Shown here piece by piece: positions 35,331-43,996 of a stretch of DNA of 64,000 nt. Source of the stretch: M55B167 sp964406095 (GTDB lineage Bacteria; Verrucomicrobiota; Kiritimatiellia; RFP12; UBA1067); assembly GCA_964406095.1 (NCBI GenBank), contig CAYOQJ010000039.1, forward strand, positions 62,001-126,000. The letters run 5' to 3'. Position numbers and translations under genes: made by a program. The notes below the pieces were generated by a model that was not told where the DNA came from, did not search any database, and saw nothing but the letters and a program-made list of their open reading frames with translations. Within the stretch, counting starts at the first letter, position 1; each line of letters begins with the position of its first letter.

Positions 35331-36611
35331 ATGCGAGGTTTAATGTTGCTGATTGTTACGGCTCCGTTGTGCGTTGCGTCGCAGTCGATAGAGATCAAAA
35401 CGGATCGTGAGATGGCGGTTTACAAAACCGGAGAGAGAGCGACCTTTTCATTGCTGGTCAGAGATGCACAGGGGCAGAGTGTAAAAGCTGGCGAGCTGGC
35501 GGTCAAGCTGGGCAATTTCGGTTCACTCGAGGTTACAAATGCGGTTTTTGATCTGGCCCTCTTCAATCCAGTCAAAATTTCAGGCACATTGAAAGAACCC
35601 GGCTTTATGCTGTGTTCGGCTGCGTCCAAGGTTGCGGATAAAAAATTGCGCCAGCTGGCTGGTGCGGCTTTTTCGCCGGAGAAGATTAGACCAGGCAGTG
35701 AGCGACCCTCAGACTTTGACGCTTTCTGGGATGATGCCATGCGCAGGCTGGAGGATGAAGTACCTGCTGATCCGCAGATTGAACCAATGCCAAGGTACAG
35801 CGGCGAGAAGTACGAAAGCTTCAAGGTCAGCTTTGCAACTTTTGGCGGCAAAAGAGTTTACGGTTTTCTGACGGTTCCTAAGGGTAGCGGCAGGTTTCCG
35901 GTGTTTGTAAACGTTCCGGGGGCAGGGCCGGGGTATTCGGCTCCGCCGACCTACCGGGCGGAGCAGGGATTCATCAGTTTTGTCATGAATGTTCATCCCT
36001 TTGAACCTGGTGCGGGCAAAACTGAGCAGCAGAAGCTGTATAAAGAGCAGGATGTGCGATTGAAAGAGATTTACGGTGTACGCTACTGTCAGTCCGGAGC
36101 AAAAAAACGAGAAGAATACTTTTTCTATCCGATCATTCTCGGGATAAATCGTGCAGTCAACTGGGTGGCGGAGCGTGATGATGTCGACAAGTCCCGCTTT
36201 CTGTACATGGGTTCAAGTCAGGGTGGCGGTTTCGGTTTTTATCTGTGTGGACTTAATCGCAACTTCACTAAAGGAGTGATTCATGTTCCTGCGCTGACCG
36301 ATCTGATGGGTTACAAACGGGGTCGCAAATCCGGATGGCCACGTTTGATTGAAGCTGTGCCGGAAGCGGACAAGCGCAGTGCCGAGAAGCTGGCTCCTTA
36401 CTTTGACGGTGCGCATTTTGCGGCAAGGATCAGATGCCCTGTGCGGCTTTCGGTCGGGTTTATCGATGTTACCTGTCCGCCGGCTGCAGTTTACGCCGGG
36501 TATAACTCGCTCTCGGTGAAAGACAGAGCCATTTATCATGCCATCACAATGCCGCACGCTGTATTTCCGGAGGTGCGCAAGGCATTGGATGAGGAATGGT
36601 TGAAAAAATAG
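35331..36611 (+). CDS. Secreted CE7-family acetyl (xylan) esterase
   Basis: ATG 35331 is chosen because AAAGGAGCGGAGAG lies upstream; the frame extends 26 codons further without an RBS. The 426-residue product has a signal peptide (about 1-17), a small N-terminal beta domain, and an alpha/beta hydrolase fold of the acetyl xylan esterase (AXE1, CE7) family. The catalytic triad is visible: S296 in GSSQGG, D379 in VGFIDVTCPP, and H409 in MPHAVFPEV. The family removes acetyl groups from polysaccharides or oligosaccharides. It stands between a glycosidase and a sialidase-like gene in the same direction, and so probably prepares acetylated substrate for them. The interval 35150-35330 shows no gene and no clear promoter. 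Confidence 0.92.
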   Translation: MRGLMLLIVTAPLCVASQSIEIKTDREMAVYKTGERATFSLLVRDAQGQSVKAGELAVKLGNFGSLEVTNAVFDLALFNPVKISGTLKEPGFMLCSAASKVADKKLRQLAGAAFSPEKIRPGSERPSDFDAFWDDAMRRLEDEVPADPQIEPMPRYSGEKYESFKVSFATFGGKRVYGFLTVPKGSGRFPVFVNVPGAGPGYSAPPTYRAEQGFISFVMNVHPFEPGAGKTEQQKLYKEQDVRLKEIYGVRYCQSGAKKREEYFFYPIILGINRAVNWVAERDDVDKSRFLYMGSSQGGGFGFYLCGLNRNFTKGVIHVPALTDLMGYKRGRKSGWPRLIEAVPEADKRSAEKLAPYFDGAHFAARIRCPVRLSVGFIDVTCPPAAVYAGYNSLSVKDRAIYHAITMPHAVFPEVRKALDEEWLKK

Positions 36612-36756
36612 CGATGATCTTTGGAACAGCAAAGACGCCCGTTTGCGTACTTAAGCTTGCGAGGCAAATCAGCCGGAAAAAGGCATCTCTAGGGTATATT
36701 ATGCAAGAACGACAAACATAAACATGAATTCTTTTAATACAAAGGGAGGAGTTACG

Positions 36757-38361
36757 ATGAGGAAGATCAGGATTACATTAACATTTTGTATCGGATTACT
36801 GTTCTGTATGACGATTTGTGGCGGAGAGATGGCGGCAGATGAAAGAGTTCGGCACTGCGGTGCGATGCTTGAGCGACATGCCACAACCAACCGGGCATTT
36901 CAGGGAATTTCCAGCATGGCGGTTTCGGAACGCGGGCGGTTATGGGTGACCTGGTATGCTGGCAGACGACCTGGAGAGGGCCCTTACAACTACGTTGTGC
37001 TGGCAACCAGCAATGACGGGGGCGGCACATGGGAGCAGGTGCTGGTGGTTGATCCTGATGATGACGGCTGGCTACGCTGTTTTGACCCGGAGGTTTGGAT
37101 AGATCCGCAGGGACGTTTATGGCTGACTTGGGCACAGGCGATCTCGATCGGCAAGCATACGCATACCTGGGCGGTCGTGGCTGAAAGTGCCGAATGTGCA
37201 TTGCCGCAGTGGAGTGAACCACGAATTCTGGCACCGGGCGTGATGATGTGCAAGCCGATTGTGCTACGTGATGGAACCTGGGTATTTCCGATTGCTGATT
37301 GGGAGTCGCGTTATCAGAAAATAGCGGATGCCCCCACTTCGGGGTGCTGGGTTTCAACTGATCAGGGAGCAAGTTTCAATTATCGTGGCAGCGCACTGAT
37401 ACCGATGGAGGATCGTAGTTGTGATGAACACATGTTTGTTGAGCGTCTCGACGGCACGCTTTGGTGTTTGACGCGAACACGTTACGGCATAGGGGAGAGT
37501 TTCTCGACCGACGGCGGCAAAAGCTGGTCGTTGACCAAGCCCTCGGCCATTGCGCACCCGACAGCGCGGTTTTTTATTACCCGCCTGGCCTCCGGCAATC
37601 TGCTGCTGGTTAAACATGGTCCGATCGGCGAGCGGATCGGGCGGTCGCATCTGACGGCATTTGTTTCGTGTGATGACGGCAAAAGCTGGGGTGGAGGACT
37701 GCTGCTGGATGAGCGTAACGGTGTCTCCTATCCGGATGGACAGCAGGCTGCCGACGGCACAATTTACATCACCTATGATTACAGCAGGTCGGGTGACCGC
37801 ACGATTCTGTTCAGCTCATTTCGCGAAGAGGACGCATTGGCGGGGCGGGATGTTTCCGGTAAAGTTATGCGGCGGGTGCTGGTTAATCAGGCTTCGGGTG
37901 GTCAGTCGCGCAAGCGGAGCAGTGAAAAGCCCAAGCCGGTGTATGACAATGCCAACGGAGTCGCACTGGACAGGAAATCGCCGGGAGAGTGGCACTGTGC
38001 ACAGAAGTTTGAATTCAAACGTGGCTCGAAATTATTTCGTGACCGCTCCTATACCGTGGCGGAAGTTCCAAAGGAGCTTGAACCGGCGTATCTGGTAATG
38101 GTTGATTTGGATGGCATCAAAACTGTGAGTTGTGCGCAGGCCGGGATGCTCTATGTTCTGACACCTCTGCGTGAACGTAACAGCAGCAATGTTGGAGCAG
38201 AGCTTCTGAAATACGGTTTTAAGAAGGTTGCTCTGCCTGAAGTGCGTTTGTTCAATCCCGGACATCCCGGCAACTACTGCACACTTTATCAGAAGCGTTG
38301 CCGGGTCGGGGAAAAGTTCATGCTGGGCAAGTGGTTTGTGCCGCTTTGTTTAAAGAAATGA
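36757..38361 (+). CDS. Secreted sialidase-like (BNR/Asp-box) protein
   Basis: ATG 36757 is chosen because GGGAGGAG stands five bases upstream; the frame opens 11 codons earlier. The 534-residue protein has a signal peptide (about 1-20). Its six-bladed propeller domain carries Asp-box repeats: SNDGGGTWEQ, STDQGASFN, STDGGKSWSL and SCDDGKSWGG, as in exo-alpha-sialidases and related BNR_2 proteins. An Arg-containing region (WVTWYAGRRPGEG) near residue 60 resembles the entry of the active site. Beyond about residue 370 an extra C-terminal domain of unknown type follows. It is the last gene of the polysaccharide cassette before mreB. Whether it cleaves sialic acid or another sugar is open, since many such PVC proteins have unknown substrates. 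Confidence 0.85.
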   Translation: MRKIRITLTFCIGLLFCMTICGGEMAADERVRHCGAMLERHATTNRAFQGISSMAVSERGRLWVTWYAGRRPGEGPYNYVVLATSNDGGGTWEQVLVVDPDDDGWLRCFDPEVWIDPQGRLWLTWAQAISIGKHTHTWAVVAESAECALPQWSEPRILAPGVMMCKPIVLRDGTWVFPIADWESRYQKIADAPTSGCWVSTDQGASFNYRGSALIPMEDRSCDEHMFVERLDGTLWCLTRTRYGIGESFSTDGGKSWSLTKPSAIAHPTARFFITRLASGNLLLVKHGPIGERIGRSHLTAFVSCDDGKSWGGGLLLDERNGVSYPDGQQAADGTIYITYDYSRSGDRTILFSSFREEDALAGRDVSGKVMRRVLVNQASGGQSRKRSSEKPKPVYDNANGVALDRKSPGEWHCAQKFEFKRGSKLFRDRSYTVAEVPKELEPAYLVMVDLDGIKTVSCAQAGMLYVLTPLRERNSSNVGAELLKYGFKKVALPEVRLFNPGHPGNYCTLYQKRCRVGEKFMLGKWFVPLCLKK

Positions 38362-38367
38362 TTCCTG

Positions 38368-38397
38368 TTGGTTGTAAAGCCGACTTTGTGTTAAAAT
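38368..38397 (+). promoter_or_regulatory. Possible sigma-70 promoter of the mreB operon
   Basis: TTGGTT (38368-38373) and TAAAAT (38392-38397) are 18 bases apart, just past the sialidase-like gene. Transcription from near 38404 would give a leader of about 115 bases that contains the hairpin at 38460. Confidence 0.45.
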
Positions 38398-38459
38398 AGA
38401 ACACCATTTTAGCAATTTTGGGCTTGACCATAATCATTTTATCGGAGAAACTGTAAACA

Positions 38460-38500
38460 CTACGCATAAACTGTTTTTCAGCGTAGCGGTTTTTTGTTTT
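38460..38500 (+). terminator. Terminator or attenuator hairpin in the mreB leader
   Basis: CTACGC (38460-38465) pairs with GCGTAG (38481-38486), with an inner CTG/CAG pair closing a T5 loop. CGG, six T, G and four T follow. It ends only 20 bases before the mreB ATG. It therefore either terminates the sialidase-like transcript or acts as an attenuator on mreB transcription from the promoter at 38368. Confidence 0.65.
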
Positions 38501-38519
38501 ATCCAATAGGACGAACAGA

Positions 38520-39551
38520 ATGTTCAATAAACTATTGAGTTTTTTTTCCAGCGATATCGGCATTGATCTTGGTACCGCCAACACGCTTGTATTTGTCAAG
38601 GATCGCGGCATAGTTATCCGCGAACCTTCGGTGGTGGCTATTCAGGAGGGTACCAAGCGCATCCTGGCGGTTGGTGATGAAGCCAAGCGCATGCTTGGGC
38701 GAACGCCGGGCAATATCGTCGCAATCCGGCCGATGAAGTCGGGAGTAATCGCTGATTTTGGAATTACCGAGGAGATGATCCGTTACTTTATCAGTAAGGT
38801 TCACTCCACCAAACTGGTTAAACCGCGTGTTATTGTAGCGGTTCCCAGTGATATAACGGAGGTTGAAAAACGTGCTGTGCAGGAGTCGGCCAAGCATGCT
38901 GGTGCCCGTGAGGTTTTCCTGATTGAAGAACCGATGGCGGCGGCGATAGGGGTAGGACTGCCTGTTTCTGAACCGGCCGGTAATATGATCGTCGACATAG
39001 GCGGCGGTACTTGTGAGGTTGCTTTAATCTCACTGGCCGGGATTGTGTATGCGCGGAGTGTCCGCGTTGGCGGTGACGCTATGGACGAGTGTATTGTCCA
39101 GTACATGAGAAGAGTTTACAATTTGATGATTGGAGAGCGAACCGCTGAAGAAATAAAGATCACGATAGGTTCGGCTTATGCTCCTGCGAACAAGGAAGAT
39201 GAACAGACACTCGATGTCAAAGGGCGCGATTTGGTGGCAGGACTGCCCAAAACCCTGACAGTTACATCGGAAGAGATTCGTGATGCCTTACAGGAGCCTG
39301 TGTCGGCGATTGTCGATGCAGTACGTATAACATTGGAGAAGTGTCCGCCTGAGCTTTCATCCGATCTGGTTGATCGTGGACTGGTGCTGGCTGGCGGAGG
39401 TGCTATGCTGAGAGGTTTAGACAAGCTGATTGCCTCGCAAACCGGGTTGCCGGTTACGTTGGCGGATGATCCTCTGACCGCGGTGGCGGAAGGTACCGGA
39501 GTTGTATTGAATGAGTTGAATTTCCTGGCTAAATCCAAGGTCGGGCGTTGA
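38520..39551 (+). CDS. mreB: Rod-shape-determining protein MreB
   Basis: The 343-residue actin homologue forms membrane-bound filaments that direct side-wall peptidoglycan synthesis. The N-terminal amphipathic segment (FNKLLSFFS) is followed by the phosphate-1 motif DIGIDLGTANTLVFV (residues 12-26), the phosphate-2 motif MIVDIGGGTCEVALI (about 158-172), and the adenosine motif LAGGGAMLRGLD near 290. Length and order are standard. AGGACGAACAG precedes the ATG. It is the first gene of a tight cluster with mreC, mreD, mrdA, rodA and rng, and its leader carries a terminator-like hairpin. Confidence 0.98.
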   Translation: MFNKLLSFFSSDIGIDLGTANTLVFVKDRGIVIREPSVVAIQEGTKRILAVGDEAKRMLGRTPGNIVAIRPMKSGVIADFGITEEMIRYFISKVHSTKLVKPRVIVAVPSDITEVEKRAVQESAKHAGAREVFLIEEPMAAAIGVGLPVSEPAGNMIVDIGGGTCEVALISLAGIVYARSVRVGGDAMDECIVQYMRRVYNLMIGERTAEEIKITIGSAYAPANKEDEQTLDVKGRDLVAGLPKTLTVTSEEIRDALQEPVSAIVDAVRITLEKCPPELSSDLVDRGLVLAGGGAMLRGLDKLIASQTGLPVTLADDPLTAVAEGTGVVLNELNFLAKSKVGR

Positions 39552-39610
39552 TTTGGTTTTTGAAGCTGCTTTCCGGTCAATACTTCCGGTAAAACGGGGG
39601 ATTGATCAGT

Positions 39611-40471
39611 GTGAAGCATTCTAAGTTATGGGTCTGGATACTGATTGTGTTTGTCGGAGCGATTATGTTCTGGCAGGCCGGTGTGCGAAGTTTTTCGCGT
39701 GAACTGCTGTATCCTTTTGAAAATGCATCTCTTTGGTTCGAGCGGAGTGTAATCTCCCGCTGTCGGGCTCTTTTGTCATATTCACGCGCGGTCTCTGAAC
39801 TGCATAAGTTGCGGCGTGAAAATGAACTTCTACGGATGACGACGCTGAAGGTGGATCTGCATCAGCTGGAGATTAACCGTCTGCGGGAAGCTCTTGCGTT
39901 TACACAGCAGGTGAAGTCGCATGCAGTAGCGGCGTCGGTTATTTCACGTGGCGGCACTACGGCGGCTTGGCAGAGTTTGCGAGTGGCCAAAGGCTCTCTG
40001 CACGGGGTATGTAAAGGCGACCCGGTGGTTGTGCCGGAGGGAGTGGCTGGTCGTGTGGTTGAGGTTTCGCCGCACACCAGTGAAGTTCTGCTCATAACTG
40101 ATCCCAACAGCCGTGTGGCCTGTGAACTTGAGTTGCCTACGGATGAAACGGGAGTGGTGCGCGGCATTCTTTACGGTGGCGGGGCGCGTCCTGGTAGCGA
40201 CCCTCATCTCTCATTGCTCTATGTTGTTGAACCTCTCAGACTACGTTATCTTAATCGTGATTTTGAACCTTCACCGCGCACGCGCGTGATAACCAGCGGG
40301 CTGGGACGCACCTTCCCTCGCGGTCTTCTGGTTGGTTATCTGCTCGAGAGCCGTTTGGAGCCCAACGGATTGTCGCGCGAAGCAGTAGTTTTACCGGCGG
40401 TTGATCTGGCTGCGCTTGAGATTGTTTTCATTCTGGCAGAGAAAGCGGGGGGGGAACAGCATGCGGAGTGA
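39611..40471 (+). CDS. mreC: Rod-shape-determining protein MreC
   Basis: A 286-residue bitopic inner-membrane protein that links MreB filaments to the periplasmic cell-wall synthesis machinery. GTG 39611 is chosen because GGGGG lies eight bases upstream; a TTG nine bases earlier is in frame but has no spacing for an RBS. One TM helix (about residues 6-22) is followed by a coiled coil (about 55-95: LHKLRRENELLRM, LEINRLREAL). The MreC beta domains come next (VISRGGTTAAWQSLRVAKG, GRVVEVSPHTSEVLLITDPNSRVACEL). Its end overlaps the start of mreD by 11 bases. Confidence 0.94.
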   Translation: MKHSKLWVWILIVFVGAIMFWQAGVRSFSRELLYPFENASLWFERSVISRCRALLSYSRAVSELHKLRRENELLRMTTLKVDLHQLEINRLREALAFTQQVKSHAVAASVISRGGTTAAWQSLRVAKGSLHGVCKGDPVVVPEGVAGRVVEVSPHTSEVLLITDPNSRVACELELPTDETGVVRGILYGGGARPGSDPHLSLLYVVEPLRLRYLNRDFEPSPRTRVITSGLGRTFPRGLLVGYLLESRLEPNGLSREAVVLPAVDLAALEIVFILAEKAGGEQHAE

Positions 40472-40997
40472 TCTCAATCCGATTGTGATCGGAGTGACAG
40501 TTCTGATTGCGGCTCTCGCGCAGGATTTGATACGGGTTACGCCCTGGTTGCCGGTTAAAGTTAATTTTCTGACGGCAGTTGCGCTTTTTTATATTGTCAG
40601 CCGCACATTTCTGCCGGCGTTGGCGGCGGTGGTCTGGGCCGGAGTGCTGACCGACGCTCTGGGCGGACTGCCTCTTTTTTGCACCACCTCTTTTCTTCTT
40701 TTCGCATATCTGCTGGTGCATTTTCTGCGAGGTTTCATTTATCGGGCGGATGTTCTGACTGGTGCTGTGCTGTGTGCGCTGATTTCGCTGTTTCAAATGC
40801 TATGGATGCGGATATGGGTGGACTTTTCCTGTGCAATCGATCTGCGTTATGGATTCATTATGTTGGGATATTCAATTGCTGCCGGTGCAATTGCCGGCGC
40901 ATCCGGGTTTGCGGTGTGCCTAATGGTCGATAGGTTTTCGGGCTGCACAAAATCGGTGAAAGACAAAAATGGCTTATCATGGACAGAAGCTGACTGA
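40461..40997 (+). CDS. mreD: Rod-shape-determining protein MreD
   Basis: A 178-residue polytopic inner-membrane protein with about five to six hydrophobic helices, the size and topology of MreD. ATG 40461 is chosen over the longer frame because the G-rich GGGGGGGAA lies four bases upstream. Assignment rests on hydrophobicity, length, the segment FLTAVALFYIVSRTFLPALAAVVWAG then LTDALGGLP typical of MreD, and position between mreC and mrdA. It overlaps mreC by 11 bases and mrdA by 29 bases, so translation of the three is probably coupled. Confidence 0.88.
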   Translation: MRSDLNPIVIGVTVLIAALAQDLIRVTPWLPVKVNFLTAVALFYIVSRTFLPALAAVVWAGVLTDALGGLPLFCTTSFLLFAYLLVHFLRGFIYRADVLTGAVLCALISLFQMLWMRIWVDFSCAIDLRYGFIMLGYSIAAGAIAGASGFAVCLMVDRFSGCTKSVKDKNGLSWTEAD

Positions 40998-42795
40998 AAG
41001 TTGGAGACTGGCGGTGCTGGCTCTAATTTTTACAGTGTTCACGGCATTGCTGGTGAAGTCGCTCCACCGTGTTCAGGTGGTGCAGAATGCCGCTTTGACC
41101 CGTGATCAGGTGCGTCAAAGTGTGCGCCGTGTGCAGGTGCCCGGTGCCCGCGGACGCATATATGACCGCAATGGTGTTTGTTTGGCGGATAACCGCCCCA
41201 GCTACTGCATCGCCTATTACGTTGAAGAGTTGCGTAAGCCGGGAAAATGGATTCACACGATTGATGCTGTTGATGCAGATATAGATAGGCTCGCCAGGGT
41301 GCTTGGATTGCCGCGGGAGATTTCAAGGAAAACCGTGGAGCGCCATGTGCGTCAGAGTCTTCCGATGCCTCTGCTGGCCTGGCGGGATGTCAGTGAGACG
41401 GTTGTGGCACGCTGGGCGGAGGAGGTCGGTTCATTTCCGGGGGTGGATATTTATGTTCAGCCAGAGCGCTTTTATCCTTTCGATGCAACCGCTGCTCACG
41501 TGCTTGGCTATGTTAAACGTGACCGGCCCAAAGCACTGCCTGGGCAGAGAATTCACTTTTATCTGCCGGAGATGCTCGGACGTTCCGGCCTTGAACAGCA
41601 ATATAACGACAGGTTGACCGGTATATGCGGTGGACGGTTGATCAGGGTCGACGCACGTGGCTACAAACATGCTGTCTGGGAGGGTACTCCCGCAGTGGAT
41701 GGTGATGACATCAGAACCACTTTGGAAATCCGGTTGCAGATGGCGTTGGAGACGGCTTTTGATGGAAAGCGCGGCGCCGGCGTTGTGGTTGACCCGCGGA
41801 ACGGTGATGTTCTAGCTATGACCAGCTCCCCCGGATTTAATCTGAATGACTTTGTGCCAGCACCTTCCGTGGCAGTCTGGAAACGGCTCAACAGCAACCA
41901 AGAACGTCCCATGTTCAACCGTGCCTTGCAAGGCACCTATGCACCAGGCAGCACCTTTAAACCTGTGACCGCTCTGGCGGCTCTGAAGGCGGGCAGGATC
42001 AGTGCCGAAGAATCAATCCATTGTGACGGAGTATTCAGACTCGGCACAATGCGCATACGCTGCTGGGACACCTACGGGCATAACGACATAAAAATCCGCG
42101 AAGCGATTGAACAGTCCTGCAATGTTTTTTTCTGTGAGTTGGGTCACCGTCTCGGCTACGACCCGATCCGGGAGATGGCGGCGGCAATGGGTATCGGCCG
42201 CAAAAGCGGTATTGATCTTCCCTATGAGGCATCCGGTCTGCTGCCCTCTGATGAATGGAAGCGTAAAAATATGAGTGAGCCGTGGCGGCCCGGCGACACC
42301 TGTCAAATCGCAATCGGACAGAGTATGCTGCTTACGACACCGCTACAGATGGCGATGCTGACCTCGGTATTGGCCAACAGAGGCAGACTCTATCGGCCAC
42401 GGCTCGTTGCAGATGGAGAGCAAGGCTGTCTTGTCCGTGAACTTGATATTCCGCGTGCGGTGATGAATCTGGTGCGTGATGGTATGCATGATGTAGCCGT
42501 GTCGGGCACCGGGCGCAGAGTGCGCATTCGCGGAACCGAGGTGGCAGCCAAAACCGGCACTGCCGAATATAATGCCGGAGGAGAACGTAAAAAGAACACC
42601 TGGGTTACAGCGTTTGCACCCTTTGAGCAGCCGACGGTTGCGATTGCGGTTGTGGTTGAGGACGGCATTTCGGGAGGCTACACGGTTGCGCCGATTGTGC
42701 ATGATCTGCTGGTGACGGTTTTTGGTGAGTCTCCGCCGGAAGAGGATGGTGCGGCAGGAACAAATCCTGTGGAAGATGAGGTGTTTGGTGATTGA
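40969..42795 (+). CDS. mrdA: Penicillin-binding protein 2 (peptidoglycan transpeptidase)
   Basis: The 608-residue class B PBP cross-links peptidoglycan during elongation with RodA. It has an N-terminal TM helix (about 13-33), the PBP dimerisation domain (ARGRIYDRNGVCLADN at about 59-74), and the transpeptidase motifs: S328-TFK in GSTFKPVTALA, S383-CN in EQSCNVFF, and K528-TG in AAKTGTAEY. The C-terminal tail is acidic. The gene starts inside the end of mreD (29-base overlap), and its last eight bases overlap the start of rodA. Length is in the normal range (about 600-650). Confidence 0.97.
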   Translation: MAYHGQKLTESWRLAVLALIFTVFTALLVKSLHRVQVVQNAALTRDQVRQSVRRVQVPGARGRIYDRNGVCLADNRPSYCIAYYVEELRKPGKWIHTIDAVDADIDRLARVLGLPREISRKTVERHVRQSLPMPLLAWRDVSETVVARWAEEVGSFPGVDIYVQPERFYPFDATAAHVLGYVKRDRPKALPGQRIHFYLPEMLGRSGLEQQYNDRLTGICGGRLIRVDARGYKHAVWEGTPAVDGDDIRTTLEIRLQMALETAFDGKRGAGVVVDPRNGDVLAMTSSPGFNLNDFVPAPSVAVWKRLNSNQERPMFNRALQGTYAPGSTFKPVTALAALKAGRISAEESIHCDGVFRLGTMRIRCWDTYGHNDIKIREAIEQSCNVFFCELGHRLGYDPIREMAAAMGIGRKSGIDLPYEASGLLPSDEWKRKNMSEPWRPGDTCQIAIGQSMLLTTPLQMAMLTSVLANRGRLYRPRLVADGEQGCLVRELDIPRAVMNLVRDGMHDVAVSGTGRRVRIRGTEVAAKTGTAEYNAGGERKKNTWVTAFAPFEQPTVAIAVVVEDGISGGYTVAPIVHDLLVTVFGESPPEEDGAAGTNPVEDEVFGD

Positions 42796-43966
42796 ACTTA
42801 AGGATATCGTCGCGCGGATGCGTCGCTTGAACATACTGCTTTTCTCCAGTATGGCGGGGCTGTGCGTAATAGGTGTCATGTTTGTGTACAGTGCCTGTTC
42901 AATCCGTGAAAACCCTGAGATTCAGATTCAGTATATGCGACATGCCGAAACGGCGCTGTTTGGTCTTCTGCTATATCTGGGTGTCGCCTGCACCAACTAC
43001 CGCAAGGTGATCAAATGGTCGTGGCTCTTTTATCTGTTTTGCCTGATTTTATTGATAATGGTGCCGTTTTTTGGCAGGAAGATCATGGGGGCACGACGCT
43101 GGATATTCGGAGTGCAGCCTTCGGAATTGGCCAAGCTGGCGATGATCATGATGCTGGCCTGGATTTACGGCGGAGAGCGTAAAGTCAAAGGATTTGTTTA
43201 TATATTAGTCTCCGCCTTTATTGTAGGCCTGCCTACGTTGCTGATTTTAGTGCAACCAGATCTGGGAACCGCGCTGGTTATGGTTCCGACAACCTTTGCC
43301 ATGATGTTTGCTGCCAATATCGCGCCACGCTGGATATGGAGTTTTTTTATCATCGGGGTGTTGGCAGCGAGTGCGATGCTGGGTATGATTTACGCGGCTG
43401 AACGGATTGAAATGCCGCCTGAGCGGCAAAAGCGGTTGCTGGAGGCAACCTGTCTGCAACCGCATCAAATCCGGCGTCTTGAAGCATTTCTTTTCCCTGA
43501 GAAGGATTTGTATGGTAGCGGTTATAACCGGCATCAGTCGGAAATCGCAGTGGGATCCGGCGGCTTGCACGGCAAGGGGTATTTGAAAGGAGAGCAATAC
43601 ATGCTCGGGTACCTGCCGCCTTCGGTGGCCTCGAACGACTTTATCTTTGCGGTGCTGGCGGAGGAGAGCGGTTTTATCGGTTCGCTGACAGTACTGCTAC
43701 TTTTTCTGGCACTGCTGGTGCCGGGGCTATGGGTAGCGCATTGCTGCAAGGATAACCAGGGACGAATTTTGTGTGTGGGTGTGATGACACTGATTTTCAG
43801 TCACATGTTCATCAACATCGCGATGACAATCGGGTTGATGCCGATAACGGGGTTGCCGCTACCCTTTATAAGTTACGGGCGTACATTTCTGCTCACGGTT
43901 ATGTTGGCACTTGGTCTTGTACAGAGTGTTTCCGTTCATGGACGGGTCGCGGTGAGAAGTTTTTAA
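42788..43966 (+). CDS. rodA: Peptidoglycan glycosyltransferase RodA
   Basis: A SEDS-family polytopic glycosyltransferase that polymerises lipid II during elongation together with PBP2. I use GTG 42788 (392 residues), which overlaps the mrdA stop and has GAGG six bases upstream; the open frame runs 22 codons further into mrdA. About ten TM helices are seen. SEDS motifs are present: GARRWIFGVQPSELAKLAMIM near residue 100, and near the C-terminus LAEESGFIGSL and TGLPLPFISYGRTFLLTVM. In the last motif the usual G-G-S is replaced by GRT. The insertion with EATCLQPHQIRRLEAFLFPEKD matches the extracellular loop region containing the catalytic Asp/Glu area. Confidence 0.95.
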   Translation: MIELKDIVARMRRLNILLFSSMAGLCVIGVMFVYSACSIRENPEIQIQYMRHAETALFGLLLYLGVACTNYRKVIKWSWLFYLFCLILLIMVPFFGRKIMGARRWIFGVQPSELAKLAMIMMLAWIYGGERKVKGFVYILVSAFIVGLPTLLILVQPDLGTALVMVPTTFAMMFAANIAPRWIWSFFIIGVLAASAMLGMIYAAERIEMPPERQKRLLEATCLQPHQIRRLEAFLFPEKDLYGSGYNRHQSEIAVGSGGLHGKGYLKGEQYMLGYLPPSVASNDFIFAVLAEESGFIGSLTVLLLFLALLVPGLWVAHCCKDNQGRILCVGVMTLIFSHMFINIAMTIGLMPITGLPLPFISYGRTFLLTVMLALGLVQSVSVHGRVAVRSF

Positions 43967-43996
43967 CAGCTTTTATTTTAAAAGAAAGGAATCACA

